Positions 27,568 through 35,999 of a stretch of DNA of 64,000 nt are shown in pieces. Numbering within the stretch: the first letter of the stretch is position 1; each line of letters starts with the position of its first letter. The stretch comes from Bacteroidales bacterium (GTDB lineage Bacteria > Bacteroidota > Bacteroidia > Bacteroidales > UBA12170): NCBI GenBank assembly GCA_016744655.1, contig JADGDY010000005.1, forward strand, positions 23,408 to 87,407. The letters run 5' to 3'. The notes under the pieces were generated by a model that was not told the DNA's origin, made no database searches, and saw nothing but the letters and a program-made list of their open reading frames with translations. A program made the position numbers and the translations under genes.

Positions 27568-28749
27568 GTGATGGATTTGTCGATTTATTTTGACCCAATT
27601 AATATTGAGGATTTTAAGTTTATGAGGAGGAGCAGCCGCAAATCCTTCGGTGATATGATACTGAAGAATTTGGAAGGTAGCTATTTCCCTGAACTAGAGG
27701 AGGTGCAGATTGCACTCATTGGTGTGCCAGAAGAACGTGGTCAGGTAGGAAATCCTGGTTGTGGTTCAGGCGGTGGTGTTATTCGTGACTATTTCTATGA
27801 TTTATTCCCAGGTAATTACCAAGCTAGAATTGCCGATTTAGGTAATCTCAAAGCAGGTCATACCATTCAAGATACCTATTATGCTCTTACTGCTGTTTGT
27901 TCTGAATTATTGAGTAAGCAAATTGTTCCTGTGATAATAGGAGGAAGTCAAGATTTAACTTATGCTAATTATAGAGCCTACGAAGATTTAGGTCAAATTA
28001 TAAATATAGCTGCCATCGATAACCAATTCGATTTAGGCGAAAATGATGAAGAGCTCAATTCACGCTCTTATCTTTCTAAAATCATACTTCATCAACCCAA
28101 TTTCTTGTTCAATTATACCAATTTAGGTTATCAGACTTATTTTGTAGATCAAGAAGCCATTCGCTTGATGAATAACCTCTTCTTCGATACCTATCGTTTG
28201 GGTAATGTTCGTGCCAATATGCAAGATGTGGAGCCAATGGTAAGAAATGCAGATATGATAAGTATTGATATTTCTGCCATCAGACAAACTGATGCTCCCG
28301 GTAATATGAATACCACCCCTAATGGCTTTTTAGGCGAAGAAATGTGTATGATTACGCGCTATGCTGGATTAAGTGATAAATTAAGCTCTATTGGTTTTTA
28401 TGAGTATAATCCTGATATGGATTTTAATGGGCAAACTGCTCATCTTATAGCTCAAATGATATGGTATTTTGTGGATGGTTTTTATAGCAGAATGAACGAC
28501 TATCCAATTGACAAGAAGAGCTTAGATTATAAAAAATTCATGGTGAAATTGAGTAATCAGCAGGACGAGTTGGTCTTCTACAAGAGCAATAAAAGCGATC
28601 GTTGGTGGATGGAAGTGGATTGTACCGCAACAGTAAAAGCCAAATATGAACGTCATTATTTAGTGCCCTGTAGTTATCATGACTATGAAAAAGCCTTGTC
28701 TGACGATGTTCCTGAAAGGTGGTTGCAAGCCTATCAGAAACTGATGTAG
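27568..28749 (+). CDS. Arginase/formiminoglutamase-fold protein with degenerate metal site
   Basis: A 393-residue protein with the ureohydrolase fold, often annotated as formimidoylglutamase in Bacteroidetes. The canonical manganese motifs are only partly kept. GGDHS is here IGGSQDLTY, the DAHxD motif is IDNQFD, and the SxDxDxxDP motif is SIDISAIRQTDAPG. Several metal-binding His/Asp residues are therefore changed, so ureohydrolase activity is doubtful. The conserved GCGSGGGVIRDYFYDLFPG at the N-terminus suggests the fold is under selection for another role. I recall family members near T9SS/gliding genes in flavobacteria, but no such genes are in this window. Confidence 0.82.
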   Translation: MMDLSIYFDPINIEDFKFMRRSSRKSFGDMILKNLEGSYFPELEEVQIALIGVPEERGQVGNPGCGSGGGVIRDYFYDLFPGNYQARIADLGNLKAGHTIQDTYYALTAVCSELLSKQIVPVIIGGSQDLTYANYRAYEDLGQIINIAAIDNQFDLGENDEELNSRSYLSKIILHQPNFLFNYTNLGYQTYFVDQEAIRLMNNLFFDTYRLGNVRANMQDVEPMVRNADMISIDISAIRQTDAPGNMNTTPNGFLGEEMCMITRYAGLSDKLSSIGFYEYNPDMDFNGQTAHLIAQMIWYFVDGFYSRMNDYPIDKKSLDYKKFMVKLSNQQDELVFYKSNKSDRWWMEVDCTATVKAKYERHYLVPCSYHDYEKALSDDVPERWLQAYQKLM

Positions 28750-28750
28750 A

Positions 28751-30166
28751 TTAAATCAATTCTTTAAGTTCTGATTTAGAAAATAAGTCAGGAAGGAAGC
28801 CGTTGAGCTCAGAGTGTAACTCTTTTAATTTCATGTTGATATACTTGTTGTTGGGTACTTCCTTTGAGGATTGAATGATGATATCTTTAAATTGTGCTTC
28901 ACTAATAATTCCTTCCATGTACTTGGCTAAGCTTTGATACCAAAGTATAGTAGGAACATATCGCGCTTTACCTAAATATTCTTTTTCTTTAAAAGCCAGA
29001 TTGTATCTTTTTTCTAATTGTATAACTTGAATATATTTTTCCTGTTTCAAAAGAGACATAAAGTATGGGCAGAAGAAAATATGCCACCTTACTTTAAATA
29101 TATCTTTTCTATAGGCACCAAGAAATGTTTCTCCATAACTTTCAGCACATGAGTGTTTATAGCATTTGTTTAATACTCTCAAGTATACCGATACAAAGCC
29201 AATTCTAGTATACATACTATTGGTTCTTTTTAATAGCGGAATGCTTTCTTGCATTAGGTTTAATGCTTCAGTATTTTTGTTGTTGATGATGAGGATGTTA
29301 CAGAGCTTTATTAAGTAGAATAAAAAATCTGAATTCTTTTGTCTTACACTTAGATAAGCATATTTTTCAGCTAGATCCATTTCTCTTAGCATGGAATGCA
29401 TCATTGCTCTATTGGAATAATAATTAGCTAATATACGTTTTGAATAAAATTTGCTAGTTTGTATTTCTTTGTCTAGTTCTTCATAAATGCCTCGCAATTT
29501 TCCAAATTGCCGGTAATTATAATGTATATATGTGATGCGAATAAAAGCTTTATACCTTGTGAAGCCATCAATAGCTTTATTCTGGAAAGTATGTAGTAAA
29601 AATTCTTCCCATTGTATAGAATCCCCAAGGGAAGTAGTATGTTGGTTTATGATATCTACAGCTGAAATATTCATTTTTCTATTGAGCTCTATGGCTTCTA
29701 GATGTGCTGATTCGTACTTCTGAAGATATTCTTGAACTGATTTATAATAGAAAATCCGTGTTCGAATGAGAAGAAAATCTCTATAAGAATTTAACATCTC
29801 ATAAAAACGAATGAAATTGAATGAAGATGGAGTGATTGTTTTTGAGAATTTTAAAAGATTTTTCTCGTCACCTGGAAGTAAGTTATCCATATTGATTTTC
29901 ATCTCCATTTCCATAATCCACTCAAAAAAAACATCTACATCAACGCTATTAAGTTTTCCTTTAACCCATTTCATTAAATTGGAATATCTTCTTTTATCAA
30001 TATTCAAAGGGAAATCCTTGGTGCTTGAAGGGTGGCTAACATTGTACCTGATAAACTCTAAAATTTTCAACACCTCTTGATTCTCAAATTTTTGTATGGA
30101 ATCTATATATGCCAACTCGTGGGGATATAAGAGGTTTGCAAATGTTGAAAATTTATTTAGTTGCAT
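28751..30166 (-). CDS. Uncharacterised helical-repeat protein
   Basis: A 471-residue protein I do not recognise. It is almost wholly predicted alpha-helical, rich in Leu, Tyr, Lys and Glu, with TPR-like spacing in the middle (YSNRAMMHSMLREMDLAEKY, LIINNKNTEALNLMQESIPL). There is no signal peptide or membrane segment, so it is probably cytosolic. It ends 1 base from the convergent arginase-fold gene and has a promoter region of its own. Paralogues of similar length often occur scattered in Bacteroidetes genomes as unknown proteins. A scaffold role is possible but unsupported. Confidence 0.7.
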   Translation of the reverse strand: MQLNKFSTFANLLYPHELAYIDSIQKFENQEVLKILEFIRYNVSHPSSTKDFPLNIDKRRYSNLMKWVKGKLNSVDVDVFFEWIMEMEMKINMDNLLPGDEKNLLKFSKTITPSSFNFIRFYEMLNSYRDFLLIRTRIFYYKSVQEYLQKYESAHLEAIELNRKMNISAVDIINQHTTSLGDSIQWEEFLLHTFQNKAIDGFTRYKAFIRITYIHYNYRQFGKLRGIYEELDKEIQTSKFYSKRILANYYSNRAMMHSMLREMDLAEKYAYLSVRQKNSDFLFYLIKLCNILIINNKNTEALNLMQESIPLLKRTNSMYTRIGFVSVYLRVLNKCYKHSCAESYGETFLGAYRKDIFKVRWHIFFCPYFMSLLKQEKYIQVIQLEKRYNLAFKEKEYLGKARYVPTILWYQSLAKYMEGIISEAQFKDIIIQSSKEVPNNKYINMKLKELHSELNGFLPDLFSKSELKELI

Positions 30167-30235
30167 AATATTAAATTGCTTTATAAGAGAGTTTCAAAAT
30201 TATATTATTTTACTGATATTTCATCTTCCATGATA

Positions 30236-30268
30236 AAAACCGCTTTCTCATTTGAAAAAGCGGTTGAG
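30236..30268 (-). terminator. Rho-independent terminator after the lipoprotein hydrolase
   Basis: AACCGCTTT (30238-30246) pairs with AAAGCGGTT (30257-30265); on the minus strand the stem is followed by TTTAT. It lies 20 bases after the stop of the hydrolase and would end the long minus-strand cluster. Confidence 0.75.
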
Positions 30269-30287
30269 AATTAAGGACTTTTAAATA

Positions 30288-31235
30288 TTATTTGATAAAC
30301 AATTTCATTTCTTTTATTACAATTCCTGGTTTCTCAAACATAAGGAAATGACCACATTTAGGAATCATTACTAATTTACTGTTACTTATGTTTTCATGTC
30401 CATATTCAGCTATTTTTATTGTGGCTCCAGGATTAAGGTATCTATTAGGAATGAGATTGTCGTTCTCTCCAAAGAAAATTAATGTTGGAACTGTCAATTG
30501 ATTAAGTTTGTCGATAATAGGTTCGTTAATCATTCCTCCTACAGATTTACTAACAGCGTAACAATAGCCACCAAAATCTTCAGCATCTCTCATGGCCATT
30601 CTATCGGTCATCATAAATTCAGCATCCTTAGGCATATTGTAAAAGTTGAAGGCTAAATTAGTTTCAATACTTTCGTAAGTAGTATTATGAACCAGTATAG
30701 GGGTCATAATGTCTTCGAACCATTCTTTTTGTCCAGATGTGAATCGTTCAAATCCTGCTGGAGCAAATAGTATTAAGTGGTTCAGTTGTTCGGGCCAGCT
30801 TAGGCCATATACTACACTTATTTGTCCTCCCATGGAATGACCAGCCAGAGAGAATTTCTCTATTTCAAGCTTTTGAGCTATCTCATGGATGATATCTGCA
30901 TAGAAACTCATCATACCACTGTGCGGAGCTTTACTTGACTTTCCATAACCAGGAAGGTCAATAGCAATACATCTGTAATTCTTGCTTAGTTCTGGAATAA
31001 TTTTGTTGTATGCAGGTATGTAAGAACCCAGACCATGTATAAAGATTATGGTTTCTGAACCATTTCCCTCATCTGTATAAGCTATTTCTATGCTATTTTT
31101 AAGCTGTAATTTTTTCACAGGAACCCTATAGCTTAAATCTTGAAAACTCTCAAGTTTGGGGATGTTTTTATAAGGAGCGCAAGCTGTTATGCTCATAATG
31201 GCGAATAATAGAATGCTATATTTTATCATTTTCAT
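30288..31235 (-). CDS. Lipoprotein alpha/beta hydrolase
   Basis: Best start is the ATG at 31235 (MKMIKYSILLFAIMSITACA), giving a lipoprotein with Cys in ITACAPYK. The hydrolase domain has IFIHGLGSYIPAY as oxyanion motif, GHSMGGQISVVYGL as nucleophile elbow (Ser), a likely acid Asp in FFGENDNLIPNR and the catalytic His in PKCGHFLMFEKPG. As a lipoprotein it should act in the periplasm or at the outer membrane on an ester. It is the last gene in a same-strand series with an outer-membrane barrel and CoA-activating enzymes, which suggests it releases a short acid for import. Confidence 0.88.
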   Translation of the reverse strand: MKMIKYSILLFAIMSITACAPYKNIPKLESFQDLSYRVPVKKLQLKNSIEIAYTDEGNGSETIIFIHGLGSYIPAYNKIIPELSKNYRCIAIDLPGYGKSSKAPHSGMMSFYADIIHEIAQKLEIEKFSLAGHSMGGQISVVYGLSWPEQLNHLILFAPAGFERFTSGQKEWFEDIMTPILVHNTTYESIETNLAFNFYNMPKDAEFMMTDRMAMRDAEDFGGYCYAVSKSVGGMINEPIIDKLNQLTVPTLIFFGENDNLIPNRYLNPGATIKIAEYGHENISNSKLVMIPKCGHFLMFEKPGIVIKEMKLFIK

Positions 31236-31246
31236 ATTTCTAAATT

Positions 31247-32866
31247 TTAAAATAATAACCATTTGTAAACGATAAATACGGTCCAAGGATTTGGAGGTCT
31301 TACGTCATAGCTACCATTAATATCCGAGCTATAATTACTGTCGTTGCTATCAAAGAATTCACCCAGCCACATATTGGCTCCATGCAGCTCTACACTCATG
31401 AATGCACCTAGTTTGTATTTAACAGCGGCGTTTACTTCTGTTCCAATATTGCTTCCACCATTTTGAGGTACTACATTACTAAACCCTTGTGCCATTCCTA
31501 TTTTCACATTCAATTTATGAGGAATGATATCGTGATGAGCATTTATTGTGAAGGCGTTTAATCCGTATCCCATGTTTGATAAATCAGAAACAACGGGGGT
31601 GAATCGGTTCACCACATATGAGTGTGGGAATAGAAGATAAGCACCAGAGCTAATAAAAATAGAAGCAGGTAATCCCCATGTATTTCCTGTTATTACACCA
31701 GTATATTTTCCATCGCTTATCCCATTTTGATCTCCACTTGAGTAAACGTAATCTACAGATATGAAATCGTTTAGGGTTTGTCCGTATCTATAGGCTCCTC
31801 TTGTGTTTAGAGCAAATCCACTAATGTCAACTCCATCTTCCCAGCCTTCTTTGTTTACGTTAACATGACCAAGATTGTAGTTGAAAAATCCAGATAACTG
31901 AAATCTATCCATAATAAAATCAGGATTTCTACTAAAGAAGGTACCCAGCCAAACTATATCAGCAGTGTAATCATTGGTCTCGAAATTAAACAGATAAGCT
32001 CCGTTATAAGTTGTTAATACACTAGTAAGACCTTGCCCAAACACAGAGACTCCCCCAGTATTTTTTCCTCTGTCCAGTATGCTATATACCGATGCACCAA
32101 CATTCCAGTATTTAGGTAGTTTTCTACGATAAAATGCTTCTAAGAGTGTGACATCATCACTGAGTTCAGTATTGTTTTCGTAAAGTTTGTAATAACCTAG
32201 TTTAAATTTAGACAAGTCAGTATTTTTTCTCACTGAAATACCAACAGCATCAGAACCCCAATAAGCTAGTCTATATCCTGTATAAGTCATCTTGTCGAAG
32301 AATGTTCTGTATGGATTAAAAGGAGTGTCATATAGCCTCTGTAGGCCTAAGTTTATGGCCCATCCCTTTGAGGGGATGTACTCAACTTCAACATTTTGTG
32401 TTTGGATGTTTACTTGGTCGCCGGAAAGGGCTCCACCTTTGTTTCCGCCAACACCATATGCTTGATCTCCCCATGTCCAATCAATTTCGAATGATGCTCT
32501 TAGTAGCGCTTTGCCTTTAAATAACTTGGGTTCGTATATAAAAAATGGAATGAGCCTTTGTTCACCATAATACGAAGTTTTACTAGATGAGGTAGTTGAT
32601 GAGTTTTGGCCAAATAATCGACCTACTAACTGTCCGTTAAATAGACTACTTTCGGGGTACATATTGGTTGACACACCTTGGGTTATGAAAAAAGCATAGA
32701 AGGTAAGCTCTTTATTGAGGCCAGCTTCATAAGGAACGTCTTGTGAGAATATGTTAGACGAGGAAGAGGCGTTTTGTGATTGCTTTTTGTCGTAATTGGC
32801 TACTTGTGAATGGCTGGATAGACCTATGAAAATGGCCGCAATAATCAGCAGAAGTTTCCGTTTCAT
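31247..32866 (-). CDS. Outer-membrane beta-barrel porin-like protein
   Basis: A 539-residue protein with a signal peptide (LLLIIAAIFIGLSSHSQ) and a large barrel of alternating aromatic-rich strands (FKLGYYKLYENNTEL, YWNVGASVYSILDRGK, GAYRYGQTLNDFISVDYVYS), ending in a terminal Phe (FIVYKWLLF) as outer-membrane proteins do. I cannot place it in a named transporter family; it looks like a porin or alginate-export-type barrel. It lies 11 bases upstream of the lipoprotein hydrolase start and downstream of the Ig-like lipoprotein. A role in passing the cluster's substrate is inferred from position. Confidence 0.8.
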   Translation of the reverse strand: MKRKLLLIIAAIFIGLSSHSQVANYDKKQSQNASSSSNIFSQDVPYEAGLNKELTFYAFFITQGVSTNMYPESSLFNGQLVGRLFGQNSSTTSSSKTSYYGEQRLIPFFIYEPKLFKGKALLRASFEIDWTWGDQAYGVGGNKGGALSGDQVNIQTQNVEVEYIPSKGWAINLGLQRLYDTPFNPYRTFFDKMTYTGYRLAYWGSDAVGISVRKNTDLSKFKLGYYKLYENNTELSDDVTLLEAFYRRKLPKYWNVGASVYSILDRGKNTGGVSVFGQGLTSVLTTYNGAYLFNFETNDYTADIVWLGTFFSRNPDFIMDRFQLSGFFNYNLGHVNVNKEGWEDGVDISGFALNTRGAYRYGQTLNDFISVDYVYSSGDQNGISDGKYTGVITGNTWGLPASIFISSGAYLLFPHSYVVNRFTPVVSDLSNMGYGLNAFTINAHHDIIPHKLNVKIGMAQGFSNVVPQNGGSNIGTEVNAAVKYKLGAFMSVELHGANMWLGEFFDSNDSNYSSDINGSYDVRPPNPWTVFIVYKWLLF

Positions 32867-32885
32867 TTTTAAGGATTTAGATGAT

Positions 32886-32930
32886 AAAGAACCGCGACTA
32901 AGTATATGCTAGTGCGGTTCTTTTTTTTAA
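32886..32930 (-). terminator. Intercistronic hairpin with terminator features
   Basis: AAAGAACCGC (32886-32895) pairs with GCGGTTCTTT (32914-32923), with extra pairing ACTA/TAGT inside. The + strand copy is followed by a run of eight T. On the minus strand, the strand of the genes, it is followed by TTTATC. It sits between the Ig-like lipoprotein gene and the barrel gene and may partly end transcription there. Confidence 0.5.
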
Positions 32931-32942
32931 ATACTATATGAA

Positions 32943-33749
32943 TTAATATCTTACATATTTTTGGATATTGGTTTCGCCTAATGTGCCACCATTTGTGCTT
33001 CCAAATCCTTGAGCTGCGGTAGGAGGAATGTTTTGTGTGCCTGATGTTTGAACCACCTCGTACCATAATGTTTCAGGGTCTTGTTTTACTTGAAAGATAC
33101 CAGATACATCTGCGATATATGGTTCTACTTGAGCAATTGCAATATTCCATAGGTCTTCAACTTCTGATCTTTCAATAGTAAAAGTTCCATTGAAAATAAT
33201 GTCGGGAGTTGTACTGGTATTGCCATTGCTGTATTGGTGAACTAAATAAGTAAAGTCATCATTGAATTCAGCATAAATAGAATCAACTAAGAAATAGGTA
33301 ACCAATAATGGAGCAACGTTGTCACCTGTAGAATACCATTTTCCAATAATTCCTAGTTCGGCCGCTAGATCTGCGCTTTTTGAAGCACCTGAAGCTAAAG
33401 CTTCTCCTTTATCATCATATACCGAAGTTTTTGTTGTAACACTTATTTTGGTGTTTTCAGGTATGATAGAGGTGTAATCTAATGTAATATTTACTGATGA
33501 GCTTCCGGCAGTATGTTCAATAACAGAAGTGAAATCCACACCAGGAATGGTGACTTCAATATTTGCATCTGTTAAGTTACCTGTTGCTCCTGAATTTGCA
33601 TATACACCTTCTGAAAATGTTAGTGTAACTAGATTTCCTGCTGCATTTAGACCACTCATGCTAGGAGCTGGGTTTTCGGTGTCTTTAGAGCAAGAAGCAA
33701 AAGAGATAACCAATAATACGAGTAAAGAAACTAATAGATTGTTTTTCAT
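32943..33749 (-). CDS. Lipoprotein with bacterial Ig-like domain
   Basis: A 268-residue lipoprotein: LLVLLVISFASCSKDTENPA has Cys at the lipobox. Residues about 30-130 form an Ig-like/SwmB-type domain (LVTLTFSEGVYANSGATGNL, SSVNITLDYTSIIPENTKIS, SVYDDKGEALASGA). The remaining part (GIIGKWYSTGDNVAPLL... FTIERSEVEDLWNIAIAQVE) resembles a lipocalin-like beta barrel that would bind or sense a ligand. It is in the same-strand cluster with the barrel, the hydrolase and the KAS III pair. Function is unknown; a surface accessory role in substrate capture is plausible. Confidence 0.72.
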   Translation of the reverse strand: MKNNLLVSLLVLLVISFASCSKDTENPAPSMSGLNAAGNLVTLTFSEGVYANSGATGNLTDANIEVTIPGVDFTSVIEHTAGSSSVNITLDYTSIIPENTKISVTTKTSVYDDKGEALASGASKSADLAAELGIIGKWYSTGDNVAPLLVTYFLVDSIYAEFNDDFTYLVHQYSNGNTSTTPDIIFNGTFTIERSEVEDLWNIAIAQVEPYIADVSGIFQVKQDPETLWYEVVQTSGTQNIPPTAAQGFGSTNGGTLGETNIQKYVRY

Positions 33750-33926
33750 TTTATTGTAAGTTTTATGATTGATTTATTGATATTTTTCAAAATTAATTAA
33801 TTGTAACTTTTTCTTGTCGAGTTATAAGAAAATTAAACTGTGGATATTTATGTATAATTATGAATTATAATCATTTAATAACTATTAAATCAGGTGGTTG
33901 TGGTGATTTAAAACAGGCCTGACAAA

Positions 33927-34958
33927 TTAAGCCAATTCTCCCCAGCTTATTACATTTGCTGCCCAAGCATATCCTATTCCTGCCGATATCATGGAAATAA
34001 CACTTCCGTTTTTAACTTGCCCTGTTTTTAAGGCAAGATGAAGAGATAAAATCTGATCGATTTGTCCAAGATGTCCATAGTTTTCAAGATATATACTGTT
34101 TTCTTTTTTTAATTGAAGTTCTTCTATGATATAATCGTGCATTGATCGTTTGAAATGAAGCACAGCTAAATAATCAAGTTTATTCTGTTTTATGCCCGAT
34201 TTTTTAAACGCTTGATCAATGCATTTCAACCAATTTTTCATCGAGACTTCATTTAGCCTGTTCTTCATATGTTCAACATCAAATACCTGGAGTGACTTAT
34301 AGGCTTTGTCAACGTTTTCTTTTGTGATGGGTTGACAGGTTCCTCCATATAAAACACCAACATCTCGTGCTAGGCTTCCATCGGTAATGATATGAGAACT
34401 GTGTAATAAATTTTTATTCATGCCTTGATGTAGGATGATAGCTCCACCTCCTGCCCCAAGGTTGAACATCATCGACATGCTAGCGTCTGTATAGTCTACA
34501 AAGTCGCCGTTTCTATATCCACCTGCAATAAGTACTGTATTGATAGCAGGGTCAGATATCATCATGTCTTTTGCTACTTTCATTGCTGAAACAGTGCTGC
34601 AGCATCTTTGTTGTAAGTCGAAAGCCCAGGCTTTGTCCGCGCCAATTTTTTCTTGAATATAAATGGCTGTGGTGGTGAGTGGATATTCTTTCCATTCTTC
34701 GCCAATACTTATGATGAGATCAATATCTAAAGGATTTACTCCAGTGTTTCTAAGTGCATCAAAGGCAGCCCAAACACCCATTTCTTGAGTGCCATCCTTT
34801 ATACCAGGGATAGGTTTTTCAATAATCCCTAGTTTTTTAATAACGGCATCCTCTGTCCAAGTTCCTTGTGTGGAATCTGCGATTTCTTTGGCTGTCATCT
34901 TGTTTTCTGGAATATATATCCCAGTTCCAAGTATTCCTATATTGTTATTTGTATTCAT
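33927..34958 (-). CDS. KAS III-like condensing enzyme, variant Cys-His-His site
   Basis: A 343-residue thiolase-fold protein like FabH. The N-terminal IGILGTGIYIPENKMTAKEI, the Cys in DLQQRCCSTVSAM and the C-terminal SMISAGIGYAWAANVISWG follow the KAS III frame. The usual HQAN motif is VLHFKRSM, keeping His only. The usual GN of the third catalytic site is YGHLGQIDQI, so Asn is replaced by His. True FabH chain-initiation activity is unlikely to be its job. It lies 24 bases after a second KAS III-like gene, and the two may form a heteromeric enzyme that condenses or cleaves a CoA-bound acyl group. Reaction is not established. Confidence 0.82.
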   Translation of the reverse strand: MNTNNNIGILGTGIYIPENKMTAKEIADSTQGTWTEDAVIKKLGIIEKPIPGIKDGTQEMGVWAAFDALRNTGVNPLDIDLIISIGEEWKEYPLTTTAIYIQEKIGADKAWAFDLQQRCCSTVSAMKVAKDMMISDPAINTVLIAGGYRNGDFVDYTDASMSMMFNLGAGGGAIILHQGMNKNLLHSSHIITDGSLARDVGVLYGGTCQPITKENVDKAYKSLQVFDVEHMKNRLNEVSMKNWLKCIDQAFKKSGIKQNKLDYLAVLHFKRSMHDYIIEELQLKKENSIYLENYGHLGQIDQILSLHLALKTGQVKNGSVISMISAGIGYAWAANVISWGELA

Positions 34959-34982
34959 AATGCTTTGAGTTTGTAGAACTTT

Positions 34983-35990
34983 TTAATAGGTGAATAAATT
35001 GCTTCCTACAGCAAGTCCAGCTCCAGACGCAATGAACATTACTTTGTCCCCTCTTTTTATTTTTCCTTCATTAATGGCGTGATGAAAAGCAATTGGAATA
35101 CACGCAGATCCTGTGTAGGCGTATTTATCCATGATGCAGGTGGTTTTCGAATAAGGAAGACCTAATTCATCCATTACCTTAAGAATAACAGACTTGTTAA
35201 TTTGGGTAAAAATGAAATGATCAACTTCTTCAAGTTTTGTATTAGATTTTTCCAGTAACCTATGGGCTACCTTGGGCCAAAGTCTTACATTTCTGTCGCC
35301 AGGCATGGGTTTTAGGCTCATCAATCCAAATTCCTTATTTTTTAATTTCTCTTCAGTGATAGGTTTTTTTGCAGCTCCAGAATAGATGCCAATAAAATCC
35401 CATTGTGTTCCATCGCTCAGGAGTTGACTGTTGATATAGTCAGAGCTGTCCTGATTTTGGTTTTGTATAATAATAGCGCCTGCTCCATCGGAGAATATAG
35501 GGTAAGAAAACACATCATCTTCACGAATAAATGCAGGCATATTGTAAACACCAATTACCAGAGCGTATTTAATGCTAGAATCGGTTTTTAATATCCTTAC
35601 CGCATTATCATAGGCAATGGTAAAGCTGGCACAAGAAGCCGAAACATCAAAAGTACTGGTCCATTTCTCATGGCCTTGTATTCTTCCTTGCACTAAAATG
35701 GAAGTAGCTGGAGTGATAAATTCTGGGGTGTCGGTTCCCACAATGATTAATCCGATGTCCTCTGCATTTATTTCACTATTAGTAATTGCATCCAGTCCTG
35801 CTTTGGTTGCGAAATCAGCTGTAGTTTCTTTTATACCTCTTAGTTTGGCAATATGCCTTTGTTTGATGCCTAATTTTTGCTCCATCTTTTCTTCATCGAA
35901 GCTAATGGCTGCAAGATTCATGAGCTCTTTGTTAGTGATGGCTTCTCCAGGAACATACATTCCTGAGGCTATAATTTTTGTCTTATTCAT
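34983..35990 (-). CDS. KAS III-like protein, Cys kept, His and Asn replaced
   Basis: A 335-residue thiolase-fold protein of the FabH family. The nucleophile Cys is in DVSASCASFTIAYDNA, and the frame of IIASGMYVPGEAITNKELMN through FIASGAGLAVGSNLF is complete. At the catalytic His position the sequence reads HFIFTQINKS, so Thr stands where His is expected. At the Asn position it reads KYAYTGSACIPIAF, so Tyr replaces Asn. The protein can form an acyl-Cys intermediate at most, and may need the neighbouring KAS III-like protein. Ten bases separate its start from the stop of the CoA-transferase gene. Confidence 0.82.
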   Translation of the reverse strand: MNKTKIIASGMYVPGEAITNKELMNLAAISFDEEKMEQKLGIKQRHIAKLRGIKETTADFATKAGLDAITNSEINAEDIGLIIVGTDTPEFITPATSILVQGRIQGHEKWTSTFDVSASCASFTIAYDNAVRILKTDSSIKYALVIGVYNMPAFIREDDVFSYPIFSDGAGAIIIQNQNQDSSDYINSQLLSDGTQWDFIGIYSGAAKKPITEEKLKNKEFGLMSLKPMPGDRNVRLWPKVAHRLLEKSNTKLEEVDHFIFTQINKSVILKVMDELGLPYSKTTCIMDKYAYTGSACIPIAFHHAINEGKIKRGDKVMFIASGAGLAVGSNLFTY

Positions 35991-35999
35991 TTCATTTAT

